64,000 nucleotides of DNA from Firmicutes bacterium UBA5010 (lineage in GTDB: Bacteria; Bacillota; Clostridia; Tissierellales; Sedimentibacteraceae), in assembly GCA_002396645.1 (NCBI GenBank), contig DGYI01000070.1, forward strand, positions 418-64,417, read 5' to 3'. This document shows, piece after piece, positions 1 to 8,980 of the stretch (the stretch's first letter is position 1; every line of letters begins with the position of its first letter). The notes below the pieces were generated by a model that saw only the letters and a list, made by a program, of their open reading frames with translations, ran no database searches and was not told the DNA's origin. Position numbers and translations under genes: made by a program.

Positions 1-225
1 CTGCGGTGCTATCCCTGAAAATATGATATTGCCTTTTTCTAAGTCCTGCATATTCTTGCCTAAGACTTCTTCTTTTTTTATACCTGCAATTCTTTCATAC
101 GATTTATTGACATATATGGCATTTGCACTGCCGTCGGTTATAAAAATGCCGTCATAAGAGGATTCAATGACATCATCTAAATGGTTTTTTAATATTAACT
201 GAGAATTTTTAATTATCTTTTCCAT
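1..225 (-). CDS. PAS-domain regulator, N-terminal fragment
   Basis: Only the first 75 codons lie in the window; the gene runs off the left edge. It starts at ATG 225, preceded on the minus strand by AAGGTG at good spacing. The visible part reads as a PAS domain beginning at about residue 17 (IESSYDGIFITDG, then YVNKSYERIAGI). That phrasing is typical of the sensor PAS of sigma-54-dependent activators of the PrdR/RocR type in Clostridia, but the AAA+ and DNA-binding parts are not visible, so a sensor kinase or GGDEF protein is equally possible. It is divergent from the sua5 fusion gene across a 412-bp AT-rich gap. Confidence 0.6.
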   Translation of the reverse strand, partial: MEKIIKNSQLILKNHLDDVIESSYDGIFITDGSANAIYVNKSYERIAGIKKEEVLGKNMQDLEKGNIIFSGIAPQ

Positions 226-504
226 AGATCACCTTAATCATGTTTTATTAACACAATCCTACCATTTAGTTAAATATAATACAAGATGTTTTAAAACATT
301 ATTTTTTAATTAATAAATTTATAGAAATAAATAATTTAATAAACTTATAATATAAAATATTTATTTTAAATTAAAATAGAGTTTTTTAATTGACAAAAAA
401 ATAACAAATAAATAAAGAGGGTAAAATTTTCAATGTCAAAGTCTTGTTAAGCTTGATAAATTTCTGTCTGGATATTATAATTATATAGGCTGTGTTAAAA
501 GTCT

Positions 505-538
505 CTGAACTTTTTCAGATGTTGGCTGAATTTTTCAG
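505..538. promoter_or_regulatory. Two CTGAA-TTCAG palindromic boxes
   Basis: CTGAACTTTTTCAG (505-518) and CTGAATTTTTCAG (526-538) are near-identical short palindromes 21 bp apart, about two helical turns, ending 6 bp before the -35 hexamer at 545. Their position suggests an activator or repressor site for the sua5 fusion gene. The binding protein is unknown. Confidence 0.35.
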
Positions 539-544
539 AAACTA

Positions 545-572
545 TTGACAAATTCCTAAAATAGGGTAGTAT
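545..572 (+). promoter_or_regulatory. Sigma-A-type promoter for the sua5 fusion gene
   Basis: TTGACA at 545-550 and TAGTAT at 567-572 are separated by 16 bp. The start codon at 638 lies about 60 bp downstream, giving a normal short leader. Confidence 0.6.
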
Positions 573-637
573 TAGTTGATGCTTTAATAGGTACAAATAA
601 TATAAAATAGTCAATTTAATGAAAGGATTGATAAATT

Positions 638-2116
638 TTGGATATAATAAATACAAAGATTGTAAAAATAAATCCTAATAATATAGATTATGAAATTTTA
701 TCAGAAGCAGCGTTGATAATCCAAAACGGAGGAACGGTTATTTTCCCGACCGAAACTGTTTATGGTCTTGGTGCAAACGCACTTAATGAAAAGGCATGCG
801 ATAAAATCTATAAAGCAAAAGGAAGACCAGGTGACAATCCTTTGATTGTACATATAAACTCTATGGAAGAGCTGAATGATTTAGTTGAAGAAATTCCTGA
901 AAATGCGAAAATTCTCGCAGACAAATTTTGGCCTGGACCTTTGACTATGATTTTTCATAAAAGAGATATCATAAGCTATAAGATTACGGCAGGCTTGGAA
1001 ACAGTTGCTGTCAGAATGCCTGAAAATAAAATTGCACAAGAACTTATAAGACTCAGCAAATGTCCTATTGCCGCTCCCAGTGCCAATACCTCGGGTAAAC
1101 CAAGCCCTACCTCGGCAGAACATGTTATAGAAGATATGCTCGGGAAAGTAGATATGATAATCGATGGAGGAAGCTGTGAGATAGGTCTTGAATCATCTGT
1201 TATAGATATTACTTCCGAAATCCCGACAGTATTAAGGCCGGGCGGAGTAACAAAAGAGGATATCGAAAAACTTTTTGGAAAATGTGATTATGACCCTGCA
1301 ATAATAAAAAGCGATGAAAATATAGTTCCCAAATCTCCGGGACAAAAATACAGGCATTATTCGCCGAAAGCTGAACTTATATTGTATAAAGGAGATCTGC
1401 ATAAAACAGTAAAGGAAATAAAAAAGGACTGCAAAAGATATATAAGTGAAGGCAAAAAAGTAGGAATCATAGCAAGTGAACAAACAGGGAACCTATATGA
1501 TGAAGGCATCGTCAAAGTAGTAGGAGACAGAAATAATCCTCTTACAGTAGCATCAGGTTTGTTTAATGTTCTGAGGAGCTTTGATTCATCCGAGGCGGAT
1601 ATAATATTGTCGGAAGCATTTGACGATAAGGGTATCGGAAAAGCCATAATGAACAGACTAGAGAAAGCCTCAAGCAAAAAAATTGAACTTGGAAAATTAA
1701 GAGTATTATTCGTATGTACGGGAAATACTTGCCGAAGCCCTATGGCAGAAGGTATAATGAAACATATTATAGATAAAAGAGGACTGGATATAGAGATTTC
1801 TTCTGCGGGGATAAGTGCCGTAGATGGTCAGAGTGCCAGTAAAAATGCTGTGCTGGCTCTTAAAGAAATGAGTATAGATATAAGCTCTCACAAATCAAGA
1901 CAAGTTAGTAAGGAAATACTTGACAGGGCGGATTTAATTTTAACGATGACAAGTCAGCACAAGGAAATTTTATTAAGGAGCTTTAAAGGCTTGGAAGATA
2001 AAATATATTCATTCAATATACAGGATCCTTACGGTGGAAGCTATAATGTATATAAAGCTTGCAGTGAAGAAATAAAAAATGAAATTTTAAAGATATTGGA
2101 CAGACAAATAATTTAA
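638..2116 (+). CDS. Threonylcarbamoyl-AMP synthase fused to protein-arginine phosphatase
   Basis: Two enzymes lie in one 492-residue chain. Residues about 15-200 are a YrdC/Sua5 domain (KAKGRPGDNPL near 59; SANTSGKPSPTSA near 148), which makes threonylcarbamoyl-AMP for tRNA t6A37. Residues about 205-345 match the Sua5-specific C-terminal extension. Residues 354-492 are a low-molecular-weight phosphatase with P-loop CTGNTCRS (Cys360, Arg366) and the general acid in IQDPYGG (Asp463). Thr364 sits where Thr11 of Bacillus subtilis YwlE stands, the residue known to favour phosphoarginine over phosphotyrosine. In Bacillus, ywlC and ywlE are separate near-neighbours, so this looks like a fusion of a conserved gene pair. 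The start is TTG 638 with GAAAGGA upstream; there is no in-frame ATG nearby. No McsB kinase lies in this window, so phosphoarginine specificity is inferred from the motif only. Confidence 0.88.
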   Translation: MDIINTKIVKINPNNIDYEILSEAALIIQNGGTVIFPTETVYGLGANALNEKACDKIYKAKGRPGDNPLIVHINSMEELNDLVEEIPENAKILADKFWPGPLTMIFHKRDIISYKITAGLETVAVRMPENKIAQELIRLSKCPIAAPSANTSGKPSPTSAEHVIEDMLGKVDMIIDGGSCEIGLESSVIDITSEIPTVLRPGGVTKEDIEKLFGKCDYDPAIIKSDENIVPKSPGQKYRHYSPKAELILYKGDLHKTVKEIKKDCKRYISEGKKVGIIASEQTGNLYDEGIVKVVGDRNNPLTVASGLFNVLRSFDSSEADIILSEAFDDKGIGKAIMNRLEKASSKKIELGKLRVLFVCTGNTCRSPMAEGIMKHIIDKRGLDIEISSAGISAVDGQSASKNAVLALKEMSIDISSHKSRQVSKEILDRADLILTMTSQHKEILLRSFKGLEDKIYSFNIQDPYGGSYNVYKACSEEIKNEILKILDRQII

Positions 2117-2129
2117 AAGGAGTTAAAGA

Positions 2130-2579
2130 TTGACTATGAAAATATCATTAGGCTGTGATCATGGCGGATATGAACTTAAAGAAATTGTAAAAAAGCATTT
2201 AGAAAATAAGGGGATTGAAGTTGCCGATGTAGGTACTTACGGCATGGATTCAGTGGACTATCCCGATTATGGAATGCAGGCAGCTTTATTAGTTGCGAAA
2301 AATGAAGCAGACAAGGGGATTGTAATATGCACAACAGGTATAGGAATCTCTATAGCTGCAAATAAGGTAAAAGGAGTAAGATGTGCCCTATGTACAGACA
2401 GCTATATGGCAAAAATGACAAGACTTCACAATGATGCTAATATGCTGGCTTTAGGAGCGGGAATAGTGGGAAAAAATTTAGCTTTGGACATAGTCGATAC
2501 ATGGCTTGATACAGAGTTTGAGGGCGGACGACATACAAAGAGAGTAGAAAAAATTATGAATATTGAAAGTACATTATAG
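2130..2579 (+). CDS. rpiB: Ribose-5-phosphate isomerase B
   Basis: This 149-residue cytoplasmic enzyme interconverts ribose 5-phosphate and ribulose 5-phosphate. RpiB signatures are clear: GCDHGGYELK at the N-terminus, VICTTGIGISIAANK containing the catalytic cysteine, and RLHNDANMLALGAG in the phosphate-binding half. The length fits the LacAB/RpiB family. TTG 2130 is preferred because AAAGGAG lies 7 nt upstream; ATG 2136 is the alternative two codons in. The gene follows the sua5 fusion gene by 13 bp, the ywlC-ywlE-rpiB order common in Firmicutes, and is almost certainly in the same operon. Confidence 0.92.
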   Translation: MTMKISLGCDHGGYELKEIVKKHLENKGIEVADVGTYGMDSVDYPDYGMQAALLVAKNEADKGIVICTTGIGISIAANKVKGVRCALCTDSYMAKMTRLHNDANMLALGAGIVGKNLALDIVDTWLDTEFEGGRHTKRVEKIMNIESTL

Positions 2580-2603
2580 GACAGACTAGACGAGGGAATT
2601 ATT

Positions 2604-3635
2604 ATGGATAAATTTTATATTATAGCTTTCTTCTTTGCTTTTGTTATTGCTTTTTCGGTAACTCCGCTTGCGAGAAGACTGGCTCTTAAAGTCGGAGCAC
2701 TGGATGTTCCCAAATCCGAAAGAAAGATACACAAAGATCCTATGCCTTATTTCGGAGGAATCGCTATATATATAGCGATTATGGCATGTATGTTTGTTTT
2801 TTTACCGCATGATAAAACAAATATATCAATAATGATAGGCGCTACTGTGCTTGTTTTAGCAGGAATAGTTGACGATATGTACGAGATGCCTGCAAAAATT
2901 AAATTGGGATTTCAAATTATTGCAGCTATTATAGCAGTTTACGGAGGGATAAGGATATATTTTATAACAAATCCATTTCATTCCGCGGGATATAGCGTTC
3001 TATACACTTTGTCTGTTCCTATAACTATAATTTGGATTGTAGGAATCACAAATACGATTAATCTGATAGACGGTCTGGACGGATTGGCGGCAGGAGTATC
3101 GGGCATAGCTGCGATTTCTTTGCTTTTGACTGCAATTACAAAAGGATATGATTTCATCATAATACAATGCGCTATTGTAGCAGGAGCCGCGCTTGGGTTT
3201 TTACCGCATAATTTCAATCCTGCGAAGATTTTTATGGGAGATACCGGCTCTATGCTTTTAGGATATATGCTGTCAATTGTAGCAATACAGGGAGCTGTTA
3301 AGAGTGTAGCCGCCATAACATTGATAGTTCCTATATTCGCTATAGGATTACCTATACTAGATACATTTTTTGCTATTTTAAGAAGGATGATTAATAAAAA
3401 ATCCATAATGGAAGCAGACAAAGAACATCTGCATCATCAACTGATGAAGAAGGGGCTGAATCAAAAACAAACTGTCTTAGTCTTATACGGAATAAGTATT
3501 TTTCTTGGACTGACAGCTGTGTTCATATCTAATTGCGACACGCAGATAGGAGTATTAACCGGCGTTATTGTTGCTCTGCTTATATTTGTATTGGCAAACA
3601 GATTGAATTTAATAAAAAAAGCAAATAAAAAATAA
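2604..3635 (+). CDS. tagO: Undecaprenyl-phosphate GlcNAc-1-phosphate transferase (TagO/WecA type)
   Basis: This polytopic membrane enzyme of the MraY/WecA superfamily has 343 residues and about ten hydrophobic segments. It should load a sugar-1-phosphate, normally GlcNAc, onto undecaprenyl phosphate to begin teichoic-acid or other secondary cell-wall polymer synthesis. Family motifs are visible: the Asp pair in GIVDDMYEMP, NLIDGLDGLAAG, the FMGDTGSMLLGY loop and the histidine-rich DKEHLHHQL loop. The epimerase gene that follows by 17 bp supplies UDP-ManNAc, the usual next sugar in such linkage units. The start is ATG 2604 with a GAGGG Shine-Dalgarno. Sugar specificity cannot be read from sequence. 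Confidence 0.87.
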   Translation: MDKFYIIAFFFAFVIAFSVTPLARRLALKVGALDVPKSERKIHKDPMPYFGGIAIYIAIMACMFVFLPHDKTNISIMIGATVLVLAGIVDDMYEMPAKIKLGFQIIAAIIAVYGGIRIYFITNPFHSAGYSVLYTLSVPITIIWIVGITNTINLIDGLDGLAAGVSGIAAISLLLTAITKGYDFIIIQCAIVAGAALGFLPHNFNPAKIFMGDTGSMLLGYMLSIVAIQGAVKSVAAITLIVPIFAIGLPILDTFFAILRRMINKKSIMEADKEHLHHQLMKKGLNQKQTVLVLYGISIFLGLTAVFISNCDTQIGVLTGVIVALLIFVLANRLNLIKKANKK

Positions 3636-3652
3636 TATCCGGGAGGAGTAAT

Positions 3653-4768
3653 ATGGATAAAAAAAAGATACTTATGGTTTTTGGGACAAGACCCGAGGCT
3701 ATAAAAATGGCTCCGCTTGTTAAGGAATTAAAAAAAGAAGAGAGCTTTATAACAAAGGTATGTGTTACCGGACAACATAGAGAAATGCTCGATCAAATAC
3801 TTAAGGTTTTTGATATAAAACCGGATTATGATTTAGATATATTTAAGCACGGACAAACTCTGACAGAAATAACCAGTAAGTCCTTAGTAGGAGTTGAAGA
3901 GGTCATAAGGGAGTTTAGGCCTGATCTTCTTTTAGTGCAAGGAGACACCTCTACAGTATTTGCAGGTGCTTTAGCCGCATTTTATAACGGTGTAAAAATA
4001 GGACATGTAGAGGCAGGGCTGAGAAGCGGTGACTTATATTCTCCATATCCTGAAGAAGCTAACAGAATGCTGACAGGAGTTTTGACTAATTTTCATTTCG
4101 CACCTACACAGCACTCAAAAGAAAATCTTCTAAGAGAAGGCTATGATGAATCAAAGATATACATAACAGGCAATACAGAGATAGACGCACTTCATATGGT
4201 TTTAGATAAAAATTATAAATTTGATGATGAAATAATAAATAATATAGATTTTGAAAACAAAAAAGTAATAGTTATGACTGCTCACAGAGGAGAAAATATA
4301 GGCAAAAATATGGAAAATATCTTTGCCGCAATAAAGGACATAGCTAATAATTACAAGGATGTAGAAATAATATATGCTATGCACAAAAATCCTAAGGTCA
4401 GGGAGATAGCGGTAAGAATATTGGGAGACTGTGACAGGGTATATCTTACAGAACCTATAGATCACCTTCCTTTCATGAACCTTATAGCCAAAAGCTATAT
4501 GGTGGTAACGGATTCAGGCGGGATACAGGAATCTGCTCCGGCAATCGGCAAGCCTGTTTTGGTAGTAAGAAAGGAAACCGAAAGACCGGAAGGAATAGAA
4601 GCAGGCACTGTAAGGCTTGCAGGTGTTGACAGAGAAGAAATATACAAGCATATAAGTCTGCTGATAGACAATAAAGAAGAATACGATAAAATGGCAAATG
4701 CAGTAAATCCTTACGGAGACGGAAACGCCGCTAAAAATATTACGAGAATAATTAAAGAAAATTTGTAA
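3653..4768 (+). CDS. wecB: UDP-N-acetylglucosamine 2-epimerase, non-hydrolysing
   Basis: This 371-residue cytoplasmic enzyme interconverts UDP-GlcNAc and UDP-ManNAc for cell-wall polymers. GTRPEAIKMAPL at the N-terminus, HVEAGLRSGD, ITGNTEIDAL, TAHRGEN and SGGIQESAPAIGKPVL are all characteristic of the MnaA/WecB GT-B fold. Length is normal and GGGAGG precedes ATG 3653. It ends the five-gene plus-strand run starting with the sua5 fusion gene. No clear terminator follows before the thrS promoter at 4802. Confidence 0.92.
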   Translation: MDKKKILMVFGTRPEAIKMAPLVKELKKEESFITKVCVTGQHREMLDQILKVFDIKPDYDLDIFKHGQTLTEITSKSLVGVEEVIREFRPDLLLVQGDTSTVFAGALAAFYNGVKIGHVEAGLRSGDLYSPYPEEANRMLTGVLTNFHFAPTQHSKENLLREGYDESKIYITGNTEIDALHMVLDKNYKFDDEIINNIDFENKKVIVMTAHRGENIGKNMENIFAAIKDIANNYKDVEIIYAMHKNPKVREIAVRILGDCDRVYLTEPIDHLPFMNLIAKSYMVVTDSGGIQESAPAIGKPVLVVRKETERPEGIEAGTVRLAGVDREEIYKHISLLIDNKEEYDKMANAVNPYGDGNAAKNITRIIKENL

Positions 4769-4801
4769 AAATTATATCATAGAATATTTTTATAATCTCT
4801 G

Positions 4802-4830
4802 TTGACATGTACCGTATATAGTGGTAGTAT
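4802..4830 (+). promoter_or_regulatory. Sigma-A promoter of the thrS T-box leader
   Basis: TTGACA (4802-4807), a 17-bp spacer and TAGTAT (4825-4830). The -10 is the same variant hexamer seen before the sua5 fusion gene. The predicted transcript starts just before the T-box stem I. Confidence 0.75.
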
Positions 4831-4849
4831 AGTAAAAATATATAAATCA

Positions 4850-5110
4850 TTGATAAGGGAAGCAATATTTAAAAGATAATCTACAGAGAGATATGGCACT
4901 GTGCTGAGACCATATTGCTTATCAGAATAAAGCTACCGCCCTTTGAGTGTATGGCAACCGCATTGCGGAATAACCATATCGGTAATTGCCGACCGTTATA
5001 ACGGCTGATTTGAGTTGACATATGCTTTGGCATATGTAATTTGGGTGGAACCGTGGAGATAACACTTCATCCCTGTTTTTATAGGGATGAAGTGTTTTTA
5101 ATTTTTTGAT
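4850..5110 (+). promoter_or_regulatory. T-box riboswitch controlling thrS
   Basis: The conserved T-box core TGGGTGGAACCGTGG lies at 5042-5056. Its TGGA would pair with a tRNA 3' end ending UCCA. Directly after it is a strong terminator: a 14-bp stem, 5061-5074 with 5083-5096, followed by a T-rich tail. Stem I features are visible upstream, including an AGAGAG element near 4885 and a CTTTGAG element at about 4941-4947. The codon just before that element, ACC at 4935-4937, is a threonine codon and the best specifier candidate. Established behaviour of the family: uncharged tRNA-Thr stabilises the antiterminator and allows transcription of the synthetase. Confidence 0.92.
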
Positions 5111-5137
5111 TATTAAAATTATGAGGAGGAAAAGAAA

Positions 5138-7081
5138 ATGATTAAGGTGTCATTAAAGAACGGCGTTGTAAGAGAATATCCTGAAAATATTGCAGTAAGT
5201 GATATAGCTAAGGATTTAGGAGCTAAATTGTTCAAGGAGGCATGTGCTTGTACCATAGATGGAAGTATAGCTGATTTAAGAACAGAATTGACTCAAGATT
5301 GCAATGTTTCAATCCTGACATTTGATGATAATGAAGGGAAAAAAGCTTTTTGGCATACAGCTTCTCATATTTTAGCTAATGCCGTAAAAAACATCTATCC
5401 TGATGCTAAGCTGGCAATCGGACCTGCGATTGACAATGGTTTTTATTATGATTTTGAAGTTGATAATGCATTTACAAATGAAGATTTGCTGCAAATAGAA
5501 GCTGAAATGAAAAAAATAGTAAAGGAAGATATTTCTATAAATCGTTTTGAACTATCATCAGAAGATGCAATAAAAATGTTAAAGGAAGCGGATGAGCCGT
5601 ATAAGCTTGAATTATCGGAAGAATATATAGCTAAAGGAGAAAAAATCAGCTTTTACAGGCAGGGAGATTTTACAGACTTATGTGCAGGACCTCATTTAAT
5701 GAGTACAGGCACTGTTAAAGCAATAAAACTTATATCAAGCACAGGGGCTTATTGGAGAGGAGATTCAAAAAGAGTACAGTTATGTCGTATATATGGTACA
5801 GCATTTCCTAAGGCCTCAATGCTTGAAGAGCATTTAACAAAACTTGAAGAGGCTAAAAAGCGCGATCACAACAAAATAGGAAGGGAGCTTGAATTATTTG
5901 CTACAAGTGAACTTATAGGTCAAGGATTGCCTATACTGCTTCCTAAGGGGGCAAGAATTATACAAATTTTACAGCGTTTTGTTGAGGATGAGGAACAAAG
6001 ACGAGGCTGGCAGCTGACAAAAACTCCTCTTATGGCAAAAAGTGATTTATATAAGCTTTCAGGACACTGGGATCATTATAAAGATGGCATGTTTGTTTTA
6101 GGAGATGAAAATAAAGATAATGATGTTTTTGCACTTCGCCCTATGACTTGCCCGTTTCAGTATCAGGCATATCTGAACAGGGCACGTTCATATAAGGATT
6201 TGCCTTTAAGATATAATGAAACTTCAACATTGTTCAGAAATGAAGCCTCGGGCGAAATGCACGGATTAATTCGTCTGAGACAATTTACAATTTCTGAGGG
6301 ACACTTAATGTGCACTCCTTCACAGCTAGAGGTCGAGTTTAAGGGCTGCGTGGAGCTTGCAATTTATATGCTTAAAACGCTGGGGTTGTATGAGGATATA
6401 AGTTATCGTTTTTCAATGTGGGACCCTGATGATAAAGAAAAATATATAGGAACAAAAGAGCAGTGGGATGAAGCGCAGGGCATTATGAGAAAGATTTTAG
6501 AGCACCTTGATATTTCTTATACTGAGGGAATCGGTGAGGCAGCTTTTTACGGACCTAAACTGGATATTCAGATAAAAAATGTTCATGGCAAGGAAGATAC
6601 TCTGATTACAATACAAGTAGATTTATTGCTTGCCGAAAAATTCGGTATGGAGTATGTAGATGCCGATGGTAAAAAGAAAAATCCATATATAATTCACCGT
6701 ACTTCACTTGGATGCTATGAAAGAACACTGGCATTGCTTATCGAAAAATATGCGGGAGCATTTCCTTTGTGGCTTGCACCTGTTCAGGTTAAAATTCTGC
6801 CTATCGGTGAAAATCAAAATGAATATGCTCAGAGCTTGTCTGATGTTCTGTTAAATGAGGGAATCAGGTCTGAGATGGATGACAGAAATGAAAAAATAGG
6901 ATATAAAATAAGAGAAGCACAGCTTCAAAAAGTTCCTTATATGCTGATATTAGGCGATAAGGAGGCAAAAACAAATACAGTAGGCGTTCGATGCAGAAAA
7001 AACGGTGACTTAGGCCAAATGTCAATTGAGGATTTCTTAAATATGATGAATAATAAAATTAAATCAAAATTAATTGATTAA
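5138..7081 (+). CDS. thrS: Threonyl-tRNA synthetase
   Basis: This 647-residue class II synthetase charges tRNA-Thr. In order: a TGS domain (about 1-62), the editing domain with HTASH and the later CAGPH zinc-like motif, the catalytic core, and the anticodon-binding domain from about 545. The three zinc ligands of the active site are present: Cys in RPMTCPF, His in EMHGLIRLRQF, His in YIIHRTSLGCYER. The full-length editing domain implies mis-charged Ser-tRNA-Thr can be cleared. GGAGGAAAAGAAA precedes ATG 5138. Expression is governed by the T-box directly upstream. Confidence 0.97.
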   Translation: MIKVSLKNGVVREYPENIAVSDIAKDLGAKLFKEACACTIDGSIADLRTELTQDCNVSILTFDDNEGKKAFWHTASHILANAVKNIYPDAKLAIGPAIDNGFYYDFEVDNAFTNEDLLQIEAEMKKIVKEDISINRFELSSEDAIKMLKEADEPYKLELSEEYIAKGEKISFYRQGDFTDLCAGPHLMSTGTVKAIKLISSTGAYWRGDSKRVQLCRIYGTAFPKASMLEEHLTKLEEAKKRDHNKIGRELELFATSELIGQGLPILLPKGARIIQILQRFVEDEEQRRGWQLTKTPLMAKSDLYKLSGHWDHYKDGMFVLGDENKDNDVFALRPMTCPFQYQAYLNRARSYKDLPLRYNETSTLFRNEASGEMHGLIRLRQFTISEGHLMCTPSQLEVEFKGCVELAIYMLKTLGLYEDISYRFSMWDPDDKEKYIGTKEQWDEAQGIMRKILEHLDISYTEGIGEAAFYGPKLDIQIKNVHGKEDTLITIQVDLLLAEKFGMEYVDADGKKKNPYIIHRTSLGCYERTLALLIEKYAGAFPLWLAPVQVKILPIGENQNEYAQSLSDVLLNEGIRSEMDDRNEKIGYKIREAQLQKVPYMLILGDKEAKTNTVGVRCRKNGDLGQMSIEDFLNMMNNKIKSKLID

Positions 7082-7098
7082 CATAAAAAGTTTTATGA

Positions 7099-7118
7099 TA
7101 TAATATCGGTACGATATT
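7099..7118 (+). promoter_or_regulatory. Promoter -10 overlapped by a perfect palindrome
   Basis: TATAAT at 7099-7104 overlaps AATATCG-GTA-CGATATT (7102-7118), a 7-bp inverted repeat with a 3-bp centre. A weak -35, TTGATT at 7074-7079, is 19 bp away. The arrangement, about 90 bp upstream of the response regulator gene, looks like a repressor site or self-regulation by the encoded regulator. Confidence 0.4.
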
Positions 7119-7206
7119 AACAATGGTTCAGCTTGTTGAAACTATGAAAAGGCTCGGATTTGCCGAGACTATATATATTGAAATTACGGATTAGTCGGAG
7201 GTTATT

Positions 7207-7878
7207 ATGTATAAAATTTTGATAATAGAAGATGATAAGACAATTTCAAAGACTCTTATGGAGCATCTGATTAAATGGGAGTATGAAGTTAATTGTGCCG
7301 ATGATTTTAAAAATATCAAGGAGCTGGTTATTGAGACTAATCCGCATTTAATTTTACTCGATATAATGCTCCCGTTTTTCAATGGATTTTATTGGTGCGG
7401 TGAGATAAGAAAAATAAGCAATGCTCCTGTTATATTTATTTCTTCGGCTGCGGATAATATGAATATTGTAATGGCTATGAATATGGGCGGAGATGATTTT
7501 ATAGCCAAGCCTTTTGATCTTGATGTGTTGACTGCCAAAATACAGGCAGTTATAAGACGTACCTATTCGATTCAGGGACAAATGAATATAATTGAGCATA
7601 AGGGAGCTATACTCAATTTAAGCGATACTACACTCACCTATGAGGATAAAAAGGTTGAGCTTACTAAAAATGAATATAAGATTTTGCAGCTTATCATGGA
7701 GAACATAGGCAAAGTGGTATCCAGAGATAAGATAATTGAGAAACTTTGGGAAAGTGAAAGCTTTATAGATGACAATACCTTAACAGTCAATGTTACGAGG
7801 CTTCGCAAAAAGCTGGAGGATATAGGCTTGAGTGATTTTATCAAAACAAGAAAAGGAATAGGATATTTGGTGGAGTAA
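7207..7878 (+). CDS. BceR-type response regulator
   Basis: This 223-residue OmpR-family regulator has a receiver domain with phospho-acceptor Asp52 in LILLDIMLPFFNG and the lysine in AKPFDLDVL. A winged-helix DNA-binding domain follows from about 125 (LTKNEYKILQLIMEN, then the VNVTRLRKKLE recognition region). Its partner kinase starts immediately at the stop codon, and a BceAB-type ABC transporter follows. That set normally senses cell-wall-active peptides such as bacitracin through transporter flux. GGAGG precedes ATG 7207. The ligand is not predictable. Confidence 0.9.
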   Translation: MYKILIIEDDKTISKTLMEHLIKWEYEVNCADDFKNIKELVIETNPHLILLDIMLPFFNGFYWCGEIRKISNAPVIFISSAADNMNIVMAMNMGGDDFIAKPFDLDVLTAKIQAVIRRTYSIQGQMNIIEHKGAILNLSDTTLTYEDKKVELTKNEYKILQLIMENIGKVVSRDKIIEKLWESESFIDDNTLTVNVTRLRKKLEDIGLSDFIKTRKGIGYLVE

Positions 7879-8886
7879 ATGAAAAATTTTATAGGTATTT
7901 TATTTTCATATATAAAAAGGCACATTTCTATTTTGATAGCACTTATTATATGCTCACTGATTTTTACTGTTGTTTTTTCATTATATAATTTACCTTCGGA
8001 GGCAGTGCTGTATGCTGTGGTGCTTAGTGCTTTTGCGATGACAATAATAGGTATTTTGAGATTTTATTCTTATTATAAAATGCACAGGGAGCTTGAATAT
8101 CTAAAAAATGTTATAACTGTAAGCTTGCCGGAATTTCCTGAGCCTATGAGCAGAATAGAACAGGATTATCAAGATCTTTTAAGAGTTCTTCACGAGAGCA
8201 AGCTTGCTGTAATTTACGAGAAAGATAATTCTTTTAGCAATATGATAGATTACTATACTCTTTGGGCTCATCAGATTAAAACTCCTATTGCCGCAATGAG
8301 ATTGATTCTCCAGTCAGAGGAAAAAGAGTTTAATGAGGAACTCTTAGAACAGCTTTTCAGAATAGAGCAATATGTTGATATGGTCTTGCATTATTTGAGA
8401 ATGGAAAGTGAATCCTCAGACTTGCTTATAAAAAGATATTCACTTGACAATATTGTAAAGCAGGCAGTAAAAAAATATGCCAAATCCTTTATTCGCAAAA
8501 AAATCAAGCTTAATTACGAGGATTTGAATTTTGGAGTAATAACTGATGAAAAATGGCTGGTTTTTGTCATAGAGCAATTGCTTTCAAATGCTCTTAAATA
8601 CACCCCCTCAGGATCTATATCAATATATATGGATGAAAAATTACCAGAGACTTTAGTTATTGAAGATACGGGAATAGGAATACAAGATGAAGATTTACCG
8701 CGTGTTTTTGAAAAGGGATTTACCGGATACAACGGACGCGCCGACAAAAAATCAACAGGTATAGGACTGTTTTTATGTAAAAAAATTGTTAAGAACTTAT
8801 CCCACACCATATCAATAGAATCAACTCTTGGTAAGGGAACAAAGGTTAAAATCGGATTAGACATGCTGGATGTGGAGATAGAGTAG
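7879..8886 (+). CDS. BceS-type intramembrane-sensing histidine kinase
   Basis: This 335-residue kinase has two N-terminal membrane helices (about 14-35 and 41-61) separated by only a few residues, so there is no extracellular sensor domain. This is the hallmark of kinases that receive their signal from a partner BceAB transporter. The phospho-acceptor is His131 in LWAHQIKTPIAAM. The ATPase domain follows, with QLLSNALKYTPSG, DTGIGIQDEDLP and a glycine-rich TGIGLFLCKK lid. The start codon directly abuts the stop codon of the regulator gene, so the two are translationally coupled. Confidence 0.92.
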   Translation: MKNFIGILFSYIKRHISILIALIICSLIFTVVFSLYNLPSEAVLYAVVLSAFAMTIIGILRFYSYYKMHRELEYLKNVITVSLPEFPEPMSRIEQDYQDLLRVLHESKLAVIYEKDNSFSNMIDYYTLWAHQIKTPIAAMRLILQSEEKEFNEELLEQLFRIEQYVDMVLHYLRMESESSDLLIKRYSLDNIVKQAVKKYAKSFIRKKIKLNYEDLNFGVITDEKWLVFVIEQLLSNALKYTPSGSISIYMDEKLPETLVIEDTGIGIQDEDLPRVFEKGFTGYNGRADKKSTGIGLFLCKKIVKNLSHTISIESTLGKGTKVKIGLDMLDVEIE

Positions 8887-8980
8887 TTTGCTTCAAAATA
8901 TGAAATAGAAAATGATGAGATTTTTTCTTACAGCATTACTCAATCCTCCTCAAATCTTTCAATATTGTAAGTTTAAACAG

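Larger units (their letters stand above)
226..637. other. AT-rich divergent intergenic region
   Basis: This 412-bp gap separates the PAS gene from the sua5 fusion gene. The left two thirds are very AT-rich with no open frame of note. The right part holds two CTGAA...TTCAG boxes and a sigma-A-like promoter, listed separately. I see no RNA gene here. Confidence 0.6.
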
